NCBI GenBank assembly: GCA_050178015.1 | Contig: JBFXGM010000015.1 | Coordinates: 1 to 64,000, forward strand | DNA: 64,000 nucleotides | Reading direction: 5' to 3' | DNA from: Gaoshiqia sp050178015 | GTDB taxonomy: Bacteria; Bacteroidota; Bacteroidia; Bacteroidales; Prolixibacteraceae | Shown here: in pieces, positions 51,090-61,461 of the stretch | Layout of the letters: every line of letters begins with the position of its first letter | How positions within the stretch are numbered: position 1 is the first letter of the stretch | The notes under the pieces: model-generated | Told to the model about the DNA's origin: nothing | The model's database searches: none | Seen by the model: the letters and a program-made list of their open reading frames with translations, nothing else | Position numbers and translations under genes: made by a program

Positions 51090-51471
51090 ATTTGATCATT
51101 TAGAAAGCGAACCACACCCGGTATCTGATTTTAAACAGGTACTGGTTTTTTTATGCGTTAATCTGCGGTGCCGTCATTTCTTTCAACGCGGCTTTTCGTC
51201 TTCCCTGAAGCCGGTCATTATATCTGGTCCTTATTTTTTCAGGTAGATTTTCTTCTCTCTTATTTAGGTGTATGTTGTATTGGGTCAGTGTGTTAGGTGT
51301 GCTGCCTTGAATTGTATCCCAAATTAAAAATCAAATATTCAAATTTAAAAGTCATCACCAATAGGTCCGTTTACATTTGATTTGTGTGAATGTGAAAACC
51401 TCTTCCTTGTTGAATTGGCGTACCCTCACATAAAAAGTAATCTGGCTATTCACCTAAACGATGAAAATAGA
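51090..51471. other. Intergenic region between the HTCS and the lipidated GH43
   Basis: The first 65 bases hold the terminator of the HTCS gene. The remaining roughly 320 bases are A/T-rich and probably carry the promoter and HTCS operator for the rightward unit (GH43, SusC, SusD and beyond). I could not identify a repeat or a clear -7 element. Confidence 0.5.
51118..51152 (+). terminator. Strong terminator after the HTCS gene
   Basis: A 10-bp stem (CCGGTATCTG with CAGGTACTGG, two G-U pairs) with an 8-base loop is followed by seven Ts, 28 bases after the stop codon. Confidence 0.85.
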
Positions 51472-53217
51472 ATGAAGAAAAAGTTCTCCATCTCAATTCT
51501 TAGTGGAGTTGTTCTTTTGTCGGTCTTAACCGTTCACTTTCCATCCTGTAAGATGGGGACGAAAGCTGAATTACCCAGTTTCGCTTCCGACAGTTTAGTG
51601 GCGCATTTTGATCATTTCACGTACAAAGGCGATGACGATTTTTATAAGGAAAATCCACTTCCCGGTGACGACTATTATTATAACCCGATCCTTCCGGGTT
51701 GGTATTCCGATCCAAGTGTCTGTACCGACGGGGAAAATTATTTCATGGTGACCTCTACTTTTTCGTACTATCCGGGAGTGCCGATTTTTCACAGTACCGA
51801 TATGCTGAACTGGAAACAGGTTGGCCATGTGCTCGACCGTCCCGAACAGTTACCGCTCGACGGACAGCGGACAAGTGAAGGAATCTTTGCCCCGGCCATC
51901 AGTTATAACCCGCACAACCAAACCTGGTACATGATTACCACCAATATTCGCCGGGGTAATTTTTTCGTAAAAACCACAGATCCGTTCGGCTCGTGGTCCG
52001 ATCCGGTTTGGTTGCCCGAAGTTGGCGGCATCGACCCTTCTTTCTTTTTTGACGAAGATGGAAAAGCCTACATTGTCAATAACGAAGTGCCTGATGGCGG
52101 TTCCACTTACGAAGGTCATCGTGCCATTCGGGTTATTCAGTTTGATGTGGAATCAGAAAAAACGGTTGGCCCGAGCATCATGCTGGTAAATGGCGGTGTT
52201 AATTTGGCCGACAAGCCGATATGGATTGAAGGACCTCATCTGTACAAAATCAATGGTAATTATTACCTGATGTGTGCCGAAGGTGGAACTTCAGTAAACC
52301 ATCGGGAAGTTATTTTTAAAGGAAATACTCCGATGGGAAAATTTCTGCCTTGGGATAAAAATCCGATTCTTACCCAGCTTCATCTCGATCCCAATCGCCC
52401 CCTGCCGGTAACTTGTGCCGGTCATGCCGATCTGATTCAGAAGGATAATGGGCAATGGTGGTCGGTTTTTTTGGCCTGTCGTCCGATCGACAATAAATTT
52501 GAAAACCTGGGCCGCGAAACTTTTATGCTGCCGGTTCGCTGGAGCAAAGATGGTTTCCCGTACATGACCAAAGGCGATGAATTAATTCCCGGAATCATCC
52601 AAATGGAGGGTGTGAAAAGAGAGGCCAGCACCACGTTCGGAAACTTTGAGAAGAACGACGGTTTCGATACGCCGGAATTGGGGATGGAGTGGACCACCCT
52701 GCGCGGAGCTGCCACTGAACGCTATTCCCTGACCGAAAATCCGGGCTTCCTGACGCTGAGATGTGCCGATGTGGCATCCAACGAGTTGAAGTCGCCGGCC
52801 TTTGTTGGCAGGCGCTTGCAGCACCACAAATTTGAATGTACCACCAGCATGTATTTTACGCCGCAAACCGAAGCAGAAATGGCCGGTGTGTTGCTGATGA
52901 AAGATGAAGGTCATCAGTATTTCATGGCGGTGGGAAAAGACGGAGACCAATTGCAAATCAGCCTGAAAAAGATAAAAACCGATGGGGTGGAAACGCTGGC
53001 TTTTCAACCGCTCGGGTCAACCGACGGCCCTATTGACCTCAAAGTTGCCTCAACAGGAAAGCATTTTAGCTTTTACTATACAACAGATGGAGGCAGTTGG
53101 AGCTTGCTGGCTGAAGGCATTGAGGCCTATTATCTGTCAACCGCCCAATCCTATGGGTTTACAGGGACTACTATCGGTTTATTTGCAACCACTAAAACAT
53201 ATGAATTCAATAATTAA
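51472..53217 (+). CDS. Lipidated GH43 glycosidase
   Basis: The start is at 51472, where a lipoprotein signal begins (MKKKFSISILSGVVLLSVLT, lipobox FPSC); an in-frame upstream ATG at 51382 would add 30 unlikely residues. The product is 581 residues. The GH43 catalytic residues are in WYSDPSVCTDG, GIDPSFFFDED and WIEGPHLYKINGNYYLM, followed by a C-terminal beta-sandwich (about 390-580). It is a paralogue of the 35098 protein but anchored by a lipid, probably in the outer membrane. It is upstream of the SusC/SusD genes on the same strand, with a 217-base gap before SusC. Substrate is likely xylan side chains or xylo-oligosaccharides. Confidence 0.9.
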   Translation: MKKKFSISILSGVVLLSVLTVHFPSCKMGTKAELPSFASDSLVAHFDHFTYKGDDDFYKENPLPGDDYYYNPILPGWYSDPSVCTDGENYFMVTSTFSYYPGVPIFHSTDMLNWKQVGHVLDRPEQLPLDGQRTSEGIFAPAISYNPHNQTWYMITTNIRRGNFFVKTTDPFGSWSDPVWLPEVGGIDPSFFFDEDGKAYIVNNEVPDGGSTYEGHRAIRVIQFDVESEKTVGPSIMLVNGGVNLADKPIWIEGPHLYKINGNYYLMCAEGGTSVNHREVIFKGNTPMGKFLPWDKNPILTQLHLDPNRPLPVTCAGHADLIQKDNGQWWSVFLACRPIDNKFENLGRETFMLPVRWSKDGFPYMTKGDELIPGIIQMEGVKREASTTFGNFEKNDGFDTPELGMEWTTLRGAATERYSLTENPGFLTLRCADVASNELKSPAFVGRRLQHHKFECTTSMYFTPQTEAEMAGVLLMKDEGHQYFMAVGKDGDQLQISLKKIKTDGVETLAFQPLGSTDGPIDLKVASTGKHFSFYYTTDGGSWSLLAEGIEAYYLSTAQSYGFTGTTIGLFATTKTYEFNN

Positions 53218-53434
53218 CCAGCTATTTGAAAATGATCTATGAAAATGTAGTTATTAACCTCAAATATATGAACTTATGATTAAAAATCGGCTACGAAAAA
53301 TGTCAGTATTTCATTCTCCTCTTGTCAGGATCCTTACGGATTATGGAGGGGCTAGGTTCTTGATTGTCATTGATATGGGCAATTGCAATCCTTCAGGAAT
53401 TTAGAACTTTTTATCAATTTAATTTGAGAACGTA

Positions 53435-56400
53435 ATGAAACAAACATCAAATTTCTTATCTCAATTAAAATCCTTACGGGTAAATGTAAGGGTTACCCTG
53501 CTGAAAAGCTTTGTGCTTTTGGGGGTTGTTTTAATTTCTCTGTCCGGCTTTGCTCAAGATGCCAAACTTTTAACAGGGATGGTATTGGATGAGTTGGATA
53601 ATCCGGTGATTGGTGCTGCTGTAACCATAAAAGGTGTTACAGGCGTAGGTACCGCAACCGATTTTAACGGGGCTTTTTCGTTGAGTGTTCCTGCTGGTAA
53701 ACAGATTGTGGTTATTTCATTTATTGGAATGGAAACCCAGGAAATAAATGTTGCCGGTAAGAACAATATTACTGTCACGCTAAAAGAGTCGAGTGTGGAA
53801 TTGGGCGAAACCGTTATTGTTGGTTACGGCCAGCAGAAAAAGGAGAGTGTTGTGGGCGCCATCACGCAAACCACCGGTGAGGTGCTTGAACGTGCTGCCG
53901 GTATTTCCAGTGTTGGCTCTGCGCTGACAGGGAATCTTCCGGGTGTAATTACCATTGCCAGTTCGGGGTTGCCCGGCGAAGAAGATCCGATGATCCTGAT
54001 CCGCTCGGCCAGTTCGTGGAACAACAGCGAACCGCTTGTATTGGTCGATGGGGTGGAGCGCCCGATGAACAGTGTGGATGTTAGTTCTGTGCAGTCTATC
54101 TCTGTGCTGAAAGATGCATCTGCAACTGCCGTTTACGGTGTGAAGGGCGCCAATGGCGTTATTCTTATTACTACCAAGCGTGGTAAAGAAGGTGCAGCCC
54201 GGATTGATGTTTCGGCCAATGCCACGGTAAAAGTGCCGTCAAAATTGCCGAACAAATTGGACTCGTATGGTGCTTTAATGGCCCGTAATATTGCTATTGA
54301 GCATGAATTAGGGGTGAAGCCTGACTCTTGGGGATATATTACGCCGCAGGATATTATTAATAAATACCGTTATCCGGCGAACCTGGAAGAATCGGAACGC
54401 TATCCAAACGTGGATTGGCAGGACGAGCTTTTCAAAGATTACGCCATGTCGTATAATGCGAATATTAATGTTTCCGGAGGTACTAAGTTTGTGAAATATT
54501 TTACTTCGGCCGACTTTGCGCACGAAGGCGACCTGTTCAATGTATTCGATAACGGGCGCGGCTATCAGTCGGGATATGGGTACAACCGGATTAACGTACG
54601 CAGTAACCTCGACTTCCAGCTGACAAAATCAACTCTGTTTAAAGTAAACCTGGCAGGTTCGAGCGGCACCAAAAAAAGTCCGTGGAACCAAACCAACTCG
54701 TCGGATTGGGCCGTTGCTCAGCAGTGGGCGGGTGCGTACAATATTGCGCCTGATGTATTTTTGCCTCAATACGCGGATGGCTCCTGGGGTTTTTATCCCA
54801 ACATTTCGAATGTGACCAACTCGGCAGCCAACCTGGCGCTTGCCGGGGTGATGACCACTACTAACACGCGCATCAACACCGACTTCATCCTGGAACAAAA
54901 AATGGATTTCATCACTAAAGGGTTGAATTTCAGGGGTACTATCTCTTGGGATAACGCTTTTGTAGAATATAACCGCGGGGTTAACGACCTTTATAACGAT
55001 GCTCAGCAAAAATGGATTGACCCGGCTACCGGCATGGCCACTTACAAGAAAGAATTTGAGAACAACAACAAATTCGACTTCATGCAGGGAGTTTTGTGGA
55101 ATACCTCGGGCGGTGAAGTTCAAGACTGGTCAACGCTGCGTAACCTGGATTATCAGTTGCAGTTAAACTGGGCGCGTGATTTTGGAAAACACAGCATAAC
55201 TGCTATGGGATTGTTCAGCCGCAAAGAGCAGGCAAGAGGCAGTATGATTCCGACATTCCGCGAGGACTGGGCATTCCGTACAACCTACGATTATGCTTCC
55301 AAGTACTTTTTGGAATATAATGGCGCCTACAACGGATCTGAAAAGTTTGGTAAGGAATATCGGTTTGGTTTCTTCAATTCAGGAGCAGTGGGCTGGATGA
55401 TTTCTGAAGAATCATTTATGCAATCCATTCGATTTCTGGATATGTTAAAAATCAGGGCTTCTTATGGAGAGATCGGTGATGACTACGGCGCACGTTTCAT
55501 GTATTTGACCCAATGGGCTTACGGCGGAAACTCTTCGCTTGATTTGAACCATGGCACCAGCCCCTATACCTGGTACCGCGAATCTGCTGTTGGTAACCCT
55601 GATGCCAGATGGGAAACGGTGAGAAAGTTTAACCTTGGAGCCGACTATGCGTTCCTGGATGGCCTGTTTGCAGGTAGTGTGGAATACTTCCGCGATAAAC
55701 GGGTCGACATCCTGGTGAGTGGCGGCGACCGTGCCGTACCTTCTTATTTTGGGGCCACGCCTCCTACGGCCAACCTGGGTAAGGTGCGCACCGAAGGTTA
55801 TGAAATTGAGTTGCGTTTCAAAAAACAACTGTCAAGCCAATTACGCGTGTGGGCCGAAATGAGCATGACCCATGCCAAAAACGAAATCCTGGAACGGGAT
55901 GATCCGGCATTGCTTTATGACTATCAAAAGAAAGCTGGTTATAGTATTAACCAAACCACAGCTTATGTTGATGCTGGCTACGTCAATACCTACGATGCGC
56001 TTTATGGTAGCCCGGCGCATGATACAAATGATGGGTATAAGGTGCCTGGCGATTATTATATCATTGACTTCAATGCTGATGGTGTGGTAGATAGAGATGA
56101 CCGGGTTCCGTATGGTTATTCTTCTGCCCCTCAAAACACCTATAATGCAACGTTGGGTTTTGAGTGGAAAGGTTGGAGTGCATTTGTCCAATTCTATGGT
56201 GTGAATAATGTAACCCGCGAAGTCGTATTAAACAGTTTTGGCAGTAACCTGAACACGGTTTACGATATGGGGACCTGGTGGTCAGAAGAAACCCCTGATG
56301 CCGATGTAACTGTGCCGCGCTGGTTATCTACCCCGAGCTATAACAGTGGTACCCAATATTTATTTGATGGTTCTTATATCCGTTTGAAAAATGCTGAAGT

Positions 56401-56593
56401 AGCCTATACATTCGACAAGAACTGGGTGAAGACGATCGGACTTAGCGCCTTGAAGGTTTTCGTTAACGGGAACAACCTGTGGGTAAAATCAAAAATGCCG
56501 GATGACCGCGAGTCCAACTTTGCCGGTGGCGGTAGCCAGGGTGCTTATCCTACAATGAGACGTTACAATTTAGGTGTCAGATTTACATTTTAA
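53435..56593 (+). CDS. SusC/RagA-type TonB-dependent glycan transporter, first pair
   Basis: This 1052-residue outer-membrane transporter imports oligosaccharides using TonB energy. After a signal peptide (to about 41, GFAQ) comes a CarboxypepD_reg domain (about 45-125: GMVLDELDNPVIGAAVTIKG, TATDFNGAFSLSV). The TonB-box region ETVIVGYGQQ precedes the plug, which contains the SusC signature PLVLVDGVER, and VYGVKGANGVILITTKRG. The rest is the 22-strand barrel ending MRRYNLGVRFTF, with the usual terminal Phe. The SusD partner starts 11 bases after the stop. It probably carries the larger oligosaccharides of the target glycan. Confidence 0.96.
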   Translation: MKQTSNFLSQLKSLRVNVRVTLLKSFVLLGVVLISLSGFAQDAKLLTGMVLDELDNPVIGAAVTIKGVTGVGTATDFNGAFSLSVPAGKQIVVISFIGMETQEINVAGKNNITVTLKESSVELGETVIVGYGQQKKESVVGAITQTTGEVLERAAGISSVGSALTGNLPGVITIASSGLPGEEDPMILIRSASSWNNSEPLVLVDGVERPMNSVDVSSVQSISVLKDASATAVYGVKGANGVILITTKRGKEGAARIDVSANATVKVPSKLPNKLDSYGALMARNIAIEHELGVKPDSWGYITPQDIINKYRYPANLEESERYPNVDWQDELFKDYAMSYNANINVSGGTKFVKYFTSADFAHEGDLFNVFDNGRGYQSGYGYNRINVRSNLDFQLTKSTLFKVNLAGSSGTKKSPWNQTNSSDWAVAQQWAGAYNIAPDVFLPQYADGSWGFYPNISNVTNSAANLALAGVMTTTNTRINTDFILEQKMDFITKGLNFRGTISWDNAFVEYNRGVNDLYNDAQQKWIDPATGMATYKKEFENNNKFDFMQGVLWNTSGGEVQDWSTLRNLDYQLQLNWARDFGKHSITAMGLFSRKEQARGSMIPTFREDWAFRTTYDYASKYFLEYNGAYNGSEKFGKEYRFGFFNSGAVGWMISEESFMQSIRFLDMLKIRASYGEIGDDYGARFMYLTQWAYGGNSSLDLNHGTSPYTWYRESAVGNPDARWETVRKFNLGADYAFLDGLFAGSVEYFRDKRVDILVSGGDRAVPSYFGATPPTANLGKVRTEGYEIELRFKKQLSSQLRVWAEMSMTHAKNEILERDDPALLYDYQKKAGYSINQTTAYVDAGYVNTYDALYGSPAHDTNDGYKVPGDYYIIDFNADGVVDRDDRVPYGYSSAPQNTYNATLGFEWKGWSAFVQFYGVNNVTREVVLNSFGSNLNTVYDMGTWWSEETPDADVTVPRWLSTPSYNSGTQYLFDGSYIRLKNAEVAYTFDKNWVKTIGLSALKVFVNGNNLWVKSKMPDDRESNFAGGGSQGAYPTMRRYNLGVRFTF

Positions 56594-56604
56594 CATTGAA
56601 AACT

Positions 56605-58536
56605 ATGAAACAGATATATAAGACTCTTTTATGGGGCAGCTTGCTGTCCGTGATGTTGGGGCTTTTTTCCTGTGAAGATTATCTGGAAAAGGAGCCTGAA
56701 TCGATCATCTCGGAGGAGGTGGCCTTTCAGAATTTTACAAATTTCCAGGGTTTTATAGAGGAAATCTATAATTGCATCCCGGATAAGGAGAAAAAATACT
56801 GGACTTCGTCCTGGAACTGGGGTGATGATGAGATGTTTAACCTGGAAGGAAATTTTCACATGACCAATCAGGTGGATATCGGTAACTTCTGGGCCTGGCA
56901 AAATTCAGCAAGTACCTGGCTGGACGATGACAATCCCGACCCGACATCAACCGACAAATTCAGACATGGTTTGTGGGCACATGCCTGGTATGCCATTCGT
57001 AAAGCCAATATGGGACTTGCCAATCTTGACAAACTGGTGGTTGCCACGCAGGAGGAAAAGGACATTATTGCAGGTCAGTTATACTTTTTCCGTGCCTGGT
57101 GGCATTTCGAAATGATGCAGTACTTTGGCGGCCTGCCTTATGTGGATGAGGTATTGTCTTCGAGTGAAAAGCCAACTCTTCCACGTCTGTCGTATCAGGA
57201 GTGCGCCGACAAAGCCGGGGCTGATTTTGCCAAAGCTGCCGAGTTGTTGCCCATTGACTGGGACAAAACATCGGTGGGTACAAACACCTTGGGGAAAAAC
57301 CAGCTGCGTGCCAACAAAATTATGGCATTGGGTTATTTAGGCAAAAACTACCTGTGGGCTGGTAGTCCATTGATGAAAAACGGCGCCCAAACCGGTGGTA
57401 CCCAAACGTATAATTACGATGAGGACTACTGCCGGAAAGCTGCCGCTGCTTTTGGTGAGTTACTGAACCTGGTTGAAACAGGTCAAACGCAGTATGCTCT
57501 GGTCGAGTTTGATTATGACGATGTGTATAATCATAAAAAGACCAGCACGGCTGCCAATAAGTACAGCGATATGTTCTATACCACCGGCCAGAACTGGTTG
57601 ATGCCCGGCGCAACAGAAGCTATTTTCCGCGGTCCTTCTACCGATTATAACGGCAGTAACTGGAACACAACCAAAACCTTTGGTCCCAAAGTGAAAGGTC
57701 TGGTGGAGCACGATAACATTATTCACCACCCAACGGCCAACTATGTGAAAAACTACGGTATGGCCAACGGTTTGCCGCTTACCGATCCGGAATCCGGTTT
57801 TGATCCCGAATATCCGTTCAAGGATCGTGACCCGCGCTTTTACCACGATATCGTATTTGATGGCTTCAAATATATTAATTCAACGATGCCTGCCGATATG
57901 GAATATCTGCGTTATACCGGTCTTCACACAGGAGGTACCATGCGAAATCCTGCTGATGGCAGCCGTACCGGCTATTTCATCCAGAAATTGGTGCCGCATA
58001 CTGCCAATAAATATGACGGGGCATACAACTGGAGCTTCAACATGCACACGTATCTGCCTTACATGCGTTTGGGCGATATTTATACCATGTATGCCGAAGC
58101 TTGCGCCGCTTTCGGTGGTGCTACCGGTAAAGCAACAAATTTCGATAAAACTGCTGAAGATGCCATCAATACGCTCCGCGACCGTGTAGGCGCAGGACAT
58201 GTGAATGCCAAGTACACCGGCGATAAAAACAAATTCATTGATGAAGTACGACGGGAACGTGCCGTGGAATTATCCTTCGAAGGTTTCCGTTTCTGTGACT
58301 TGCAACGCTGGTTGCTGCTGACGGAGTATCCGTACAATGTGAAAACCTCTCAAGAGTTCGACCGGGTGGAAGAATATGATTTCTTTAAGGATAATGATCC
58401 AAGAAATGCACGGGTGGCCAACTTTAGAGAAGAAGTTATTTTAACTCGTCAGTTTGGAACGAAACACTACTGGTTCCCACTGAAGATTGATGATACATCC
58501 ATGTACCCGGAATTCGGACAGAACCCGGGGTGGTAA
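56605..58536 (+). CDS. SusD/RagB-type glycan-binding lipoprotein, first pair
   Basis: I choose the ATG at 56605 (MKQIYKTLLWGSLLSVMLGL) because the in-frame codon at 56596 is TTG. The lipobox is GLFSC, so the 643-residue protein is a surface lipoprotein. SusD features include the TPR-like helical region (DIIAGQLYFFRAWWHFEMM), PYMRLGDIYTMYAEACA, RVGAGHVNAK and VRRERAVELSFEGFRFCDLQRW near the C-terminus. It caps the SusC barrel and binds the glycan. It is translated with SusC and followed 44 bases later by the second SusC. Confidence 0.95.
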   Translation: MKQIYKTLLWGSLLSVMLGLFSCEDYLEKEPESIISEEVAFQNFTNFQGFIEEIYNCIPDKEKKYWTSSWNWGDDEMFNLEGNFHMTNQVDIGNFWAWQNSASTWLDDDNPDPTSTDKFRHGLWAHAWYAIRKANMGLANLDKLVVATQEEKDIIAGQLYFFRAWWHFEMMQYFGGLPYVDEVLSSSEKPTLPRLSYQECADKAGADFAKAAELLPIDWDKTSVGTNTLGKNQLRANKIMALGYLGKNYLWAGSPLMKNGAQTGGTQTYNYDEDYCRKAAAAFGELLNLVETGQTQYALVEFDYDDVYNHKKTSTAANKYSDMFYTTGQNWLMPGATEAIFRGPSTDYNGSNWNTTKTFGPKVKGLVEHDNIIHHPTANYVKNYGMANGLPLTDPESGFDPEYPFKDRDPRFYHDIVFDGFKYINSTMPADMEYLRYTGLHTGGTMRNPADGSRTGYFIQKLVPHTANKYDGAYNWSFNMHTYLPYMRLGDIYTMYAEACAAFGGATGKATNFDKTAEDAINTLRDRVGAGHVNAKYTGDKNKFIDEVRRERAVELSFEGFRFCDLQRWLLLTEYPYNVKTSQEFDRVEEYDFFKDNDPRNARVANFREEVILTRQFGTKHYWFPLKIDDTSMYPEFGQNPGW

Positions 58537-58580
58537 TCCAAATTGAGTTAAAGTATTGTGTAATTAAAAATGAATAAGCA

Positions 58581-61433
58581 ATGAAACATATACAAACACG
58601 ATTCATTTTATTTGCCATGTTTGTTTTCTTTCCATTTCTGATGGAGGCACAGACGGTTGCAGAAAATGAAACTGATTCGCTGATTACTGCTAAAGACCCA
58701 TTGGTACAGGTATCGTACCGTAAGGTAGCACAAAGTGACCTGTTGGGCGGCGTTTCTGTTATCAACATGGAAGAATTGACCCAAAAGAACTATAACACCT
58801 ATAGTTTGGATAACCTGCAAGGGTATGCAGGAGGTTGGACCGGAAACTCGCTTTGGGGTATGGGCGACTACCTGGTGCTGGTTGACGGGGTTCCCCGCGA
58901 TGCCAATAATGTGTTGCCCACCGAAATTGAGCAAATAACGCTGTTGAAAGGCGCTTCTGCCGTTGTGCTTTATGGTAGCCGTGCTGCCAAAGGAGTGGTT
59001 TACATTTCCACCAAGAGAGGTAAAGTGGAACCGTTAAAAATCAATGTGCGCGCCAATACCGGTTATCACGTGTCAAAGAGCTACCCCGAGTATTTAGGTT
59101 CAGCCGAATATATGACGCTTTATAATGAGGCCCGTACGAACGATGGTTTAGCGCTGTCATACAGCAATGAGGCTATTTACAATCATGCTTCCGGAACCAA
59201 TCCCTATCGGTATCCCGATGTTGATTTCTATTCTTCCGACTATCTGAATAAAGCGTATAACCGTACCGATGTATCAACAGAGATTACAGGCGGAAACGAT
59301 CGTGCTCGTTTTTATTCGAATATCGGGTATTACAATCAGGGGGATGTGTTAAATTTTGGCGAAGCTAAGGATAACAATGTCAACCGGTTGAATATTCGTG
59401 GTAATATCGACCTGAATATAAACGACTTCATCAGTGCCTATATCAACGCCAATGCCACTTTTTATAATTCAAGGAGCGCGAATGCTTCCGGAGATAATTA
59501 CTGGGCATCAGCTGCCAATCTGCGGCCGAACCGTGTAGCTCCGTTAGTTCCGTTGAGCTATATTGATCCGAACGACCTGGCTTCCTGGAGCAAGATCAAT
59601 AGTAGTAATAACCTGATTGGCGGTCAATATTTTCTGGGTGGTACCCAAACGGATATGACGAATATTTTTGCCGATTACTATGCCGGGGGCTATAATAAAT
59701 GGACCAGCCGTCAGTTTCAGTTCGATACGGGCATCAATTTCGATTTGGCCAGTGTGCTGAAAGGCCTCTCTTTTCACACCCAGTTTGCGGTTGACTATGC
59801 AACTTCGTACAGCACTTCGTACAACAATACCTATGCTGTTTATGCACCATCCTGGTATAACTACAATGGCGCCGATGTAATCGCCGGACTGACAAAGTTT
59901 GGTAATGATGAAAAATCGGGCGTGCAGAATATCAGCGGAAGTACCAGTCGGCAAACCATCGCGTTTTCCAGCTATTTCAAGTATGAAACGGCGATCAACA
60001 ATGCTCATAACTTTACTGCCATGTTAATTGCAGCCGGTTATCAGCAAACACAATCCGAAGTGTATCACCGCACCAGCAACGCTAATCTTGGCTTGCAGTT
60101 GGGGTATAATTACAAAGGGAAGTATTATGCCGATTTGGGCGCCGCTGCCATTCATTCAGCCAAATTAGCGCCAGGTAATCGTGAAGCATTGTCACCTTCG
60201 CTTACCGTAGGATGGAAGCTGAACAAGGAGAATTTTCTGGCAAACTCTTCGGTAGTTGATGAATTGGTGTTGAGCGCTTCGGGTAGCATCCTGCATTCCG
60301 ATTTGGATATCGTATATGAAGATGCTGAGTACTACCTGTACACATCCAAATATGATCAGGCCGATGGTGCCTGGTGGGGTTGGTATGATGGAGCCGTTGA
60401 GCATTCAACCAATTCGAAACGAGGCAGCAACGAAGATTTGACATTCATCAAGCGGAAAGAATTTTCTGCCAATGTTCGGGCTTCGCTTTGGGAAAAATTG
60501 TTAACGGTCAATACATCTTTCTTCATCAATACGATGGAGGGATTGCTTATTGAACCATCAACACTCTATCCGGAGTATTTCTTCACCTATTACCCAAATG
60601 CATCGTTTATCCCAATCGTAAACTTCAACAACGATAAACGGACCGGTTTCGACTTCAACGTTACGTACAACAAGCAAGTCGGCGAAGTTGACTTCTCGTT
60701 GGGTGTTGGCGGTACCTATTATACCACCAAGGCCACACAACGCGACCAAATTTATGATTACGATTACCAAAAAAATGAAGGACGTCCTATTGATGGTATC
60801 TGGGGATTGGAAACCGAAGGCTTCTTCCAAAGCCAGGAGGAAATTGATAATTCTGCTGACCCAACATTCGCGGGTACCATTAAGCCTGGCGATCTCAAAT
60901 ATGTCGATCAGAATGATGACAATTTGATCGACGAAAAAGACGTGGTGTATCTGGGCCGCGGCGGATGGAGCGGTGCTCCGCTTACCATGGGGGTTAACCT
61001 GACTGCCAAATGGAAAAACTTCACCTTCTTTGCCTTAGGTACCGGTAACTTTGGCGCTTACGCCATGAAGAACAGCTCGTACTATTGGGTTTACGGCGAA
61101 CGTAAATACTCTGAAGTTGTGCGCGACCGCTGGACGGAGGAAACAAAGGCAACCGCTACTTATCCGCGGTTGACAACCGAAAGCGGAAGTAATAACTTCC
61201 GGGCATCAGATTTCTGGATGTACAAAACCGACCGGTTCAATTTGGCGAAAGTTCAGCTTACGTATGACCTGCCACAGAACCTGTTACAGAATTTCCTTTT
61301 CAAAGAAATCTCGACCTACGTCAGTGGGGCTAATTTGTTGACCATCTCCAAAGAACGTAAAATTTTAGAGATGAATACGACCAGCGCTCCCCAAACACGA
61401 TTCTTTAACATCGGTTTAAAAGCCGTATTCTAA
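58581..61433 (+). CDS. SusC-type TonB-dependent transporter lacking the N-terminal CarboxypepD_reg domain
   Basis: This 950-residue transporter starts with a signal peptide (LFAMFVFFPFLMEAQ) and goes almost straight to the plug. VQVSYRKVAQSDLLGGVSVIN stands where the usual TonB-box/plug start lies, with no CarboxypepD_reg domain before it. The plug signature YLVLVDGVPRD and LYGSRAAKGVVYISTKRGK are intact and the barrel ends TRFFNIGLKAVF. It is about 100 residues shorter than the first SusC because of the missing domain. It forms a pair with the SusD gene 28 bases downstream. Tandem unlike SusCD pairs are known in large xylan PULs of Bacteroides, where the two pairs take up different oligosaccharides. 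Confidence 0.93.
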   Translation: MKHIQTRFILFAMFVFFPFLMEAQTVAENETDSLITAKDPLVQVSYRKVAQSDLLGGVSVINMEELTQKNYNTYSLDNLQGYAGGWTGNSLWGMGDYLVLVDGVPRDANNVLPTEIEQITLLKGASAVVLYGSRAAKGVVYISTKRGKVEPLKINVRANTGYHVSKSYPEYLGSAEYMTLYNEARTNDGLALSYSNEAIYNHASGTNPYRYPDVDFYSSDYLNKAYNRTDVSTEITGGNDRARFYSNIGYYNQGDVLNFGEAKDNNVNRLNIRGNIDLNINDFISAYINANATFYNSRSANASGDNYWASAANLRPNRVAPLVPLSYIDPNDLASWSKINSSNNLIGGQYFLGGTQTDMTNIFADYYAGGYNKWTSRQFQFDTGINFDLASVLKGLSFHTQFAVDYATSYSTSYNNTYAVYAPSWYNYNGADVIAGLTKFGNDEKSGVQNISGSTSRQTIAFSSYFKYETAINNAHNFTAMLIAAGYQQTQSEVYHRTSNANLGLQLGYNYKGKYYADLGAAAIHSAKLAPGNREALSPSLTVGWKLNKENFLANSSVVDELVLSASGSILHSDLDIVYEDAEYYLYTSKYDQADGAWWGWYDGAVEHSTNSKRGSNEDLTFIKRKEFSANVRASLWEKLLTVNTSFFINTMEGLLIEPSTLYPEYFFTYYPNASFIPIVNFNNDKRTGFDFNVTYNKQVGEVDFSLGVGGTYYTTKATQRDQIYDYDYQKNEGRPIDGIWGLETEGFFQSQEEIDNSADPTFAGTIKPGDLKYVDQNDDNLIDEKDVVYLGRGGWSGAPLTMGVNLTAKWKNFTFFALGTGNFGAYAMKNSSYYWVYGERKYSEVVRDRWTEETKATATYPRLTTESGSNNFRASDFWMYKTDRFNLAKVQLTYDLPQNLLQNFLFKEISTYVSGANLLTISKERKILEMNTTSAPQTRFFNIGLKAVF

Positions 61434-61461
61434 CGAATAAGTAATATAATAGGAATAAGTT

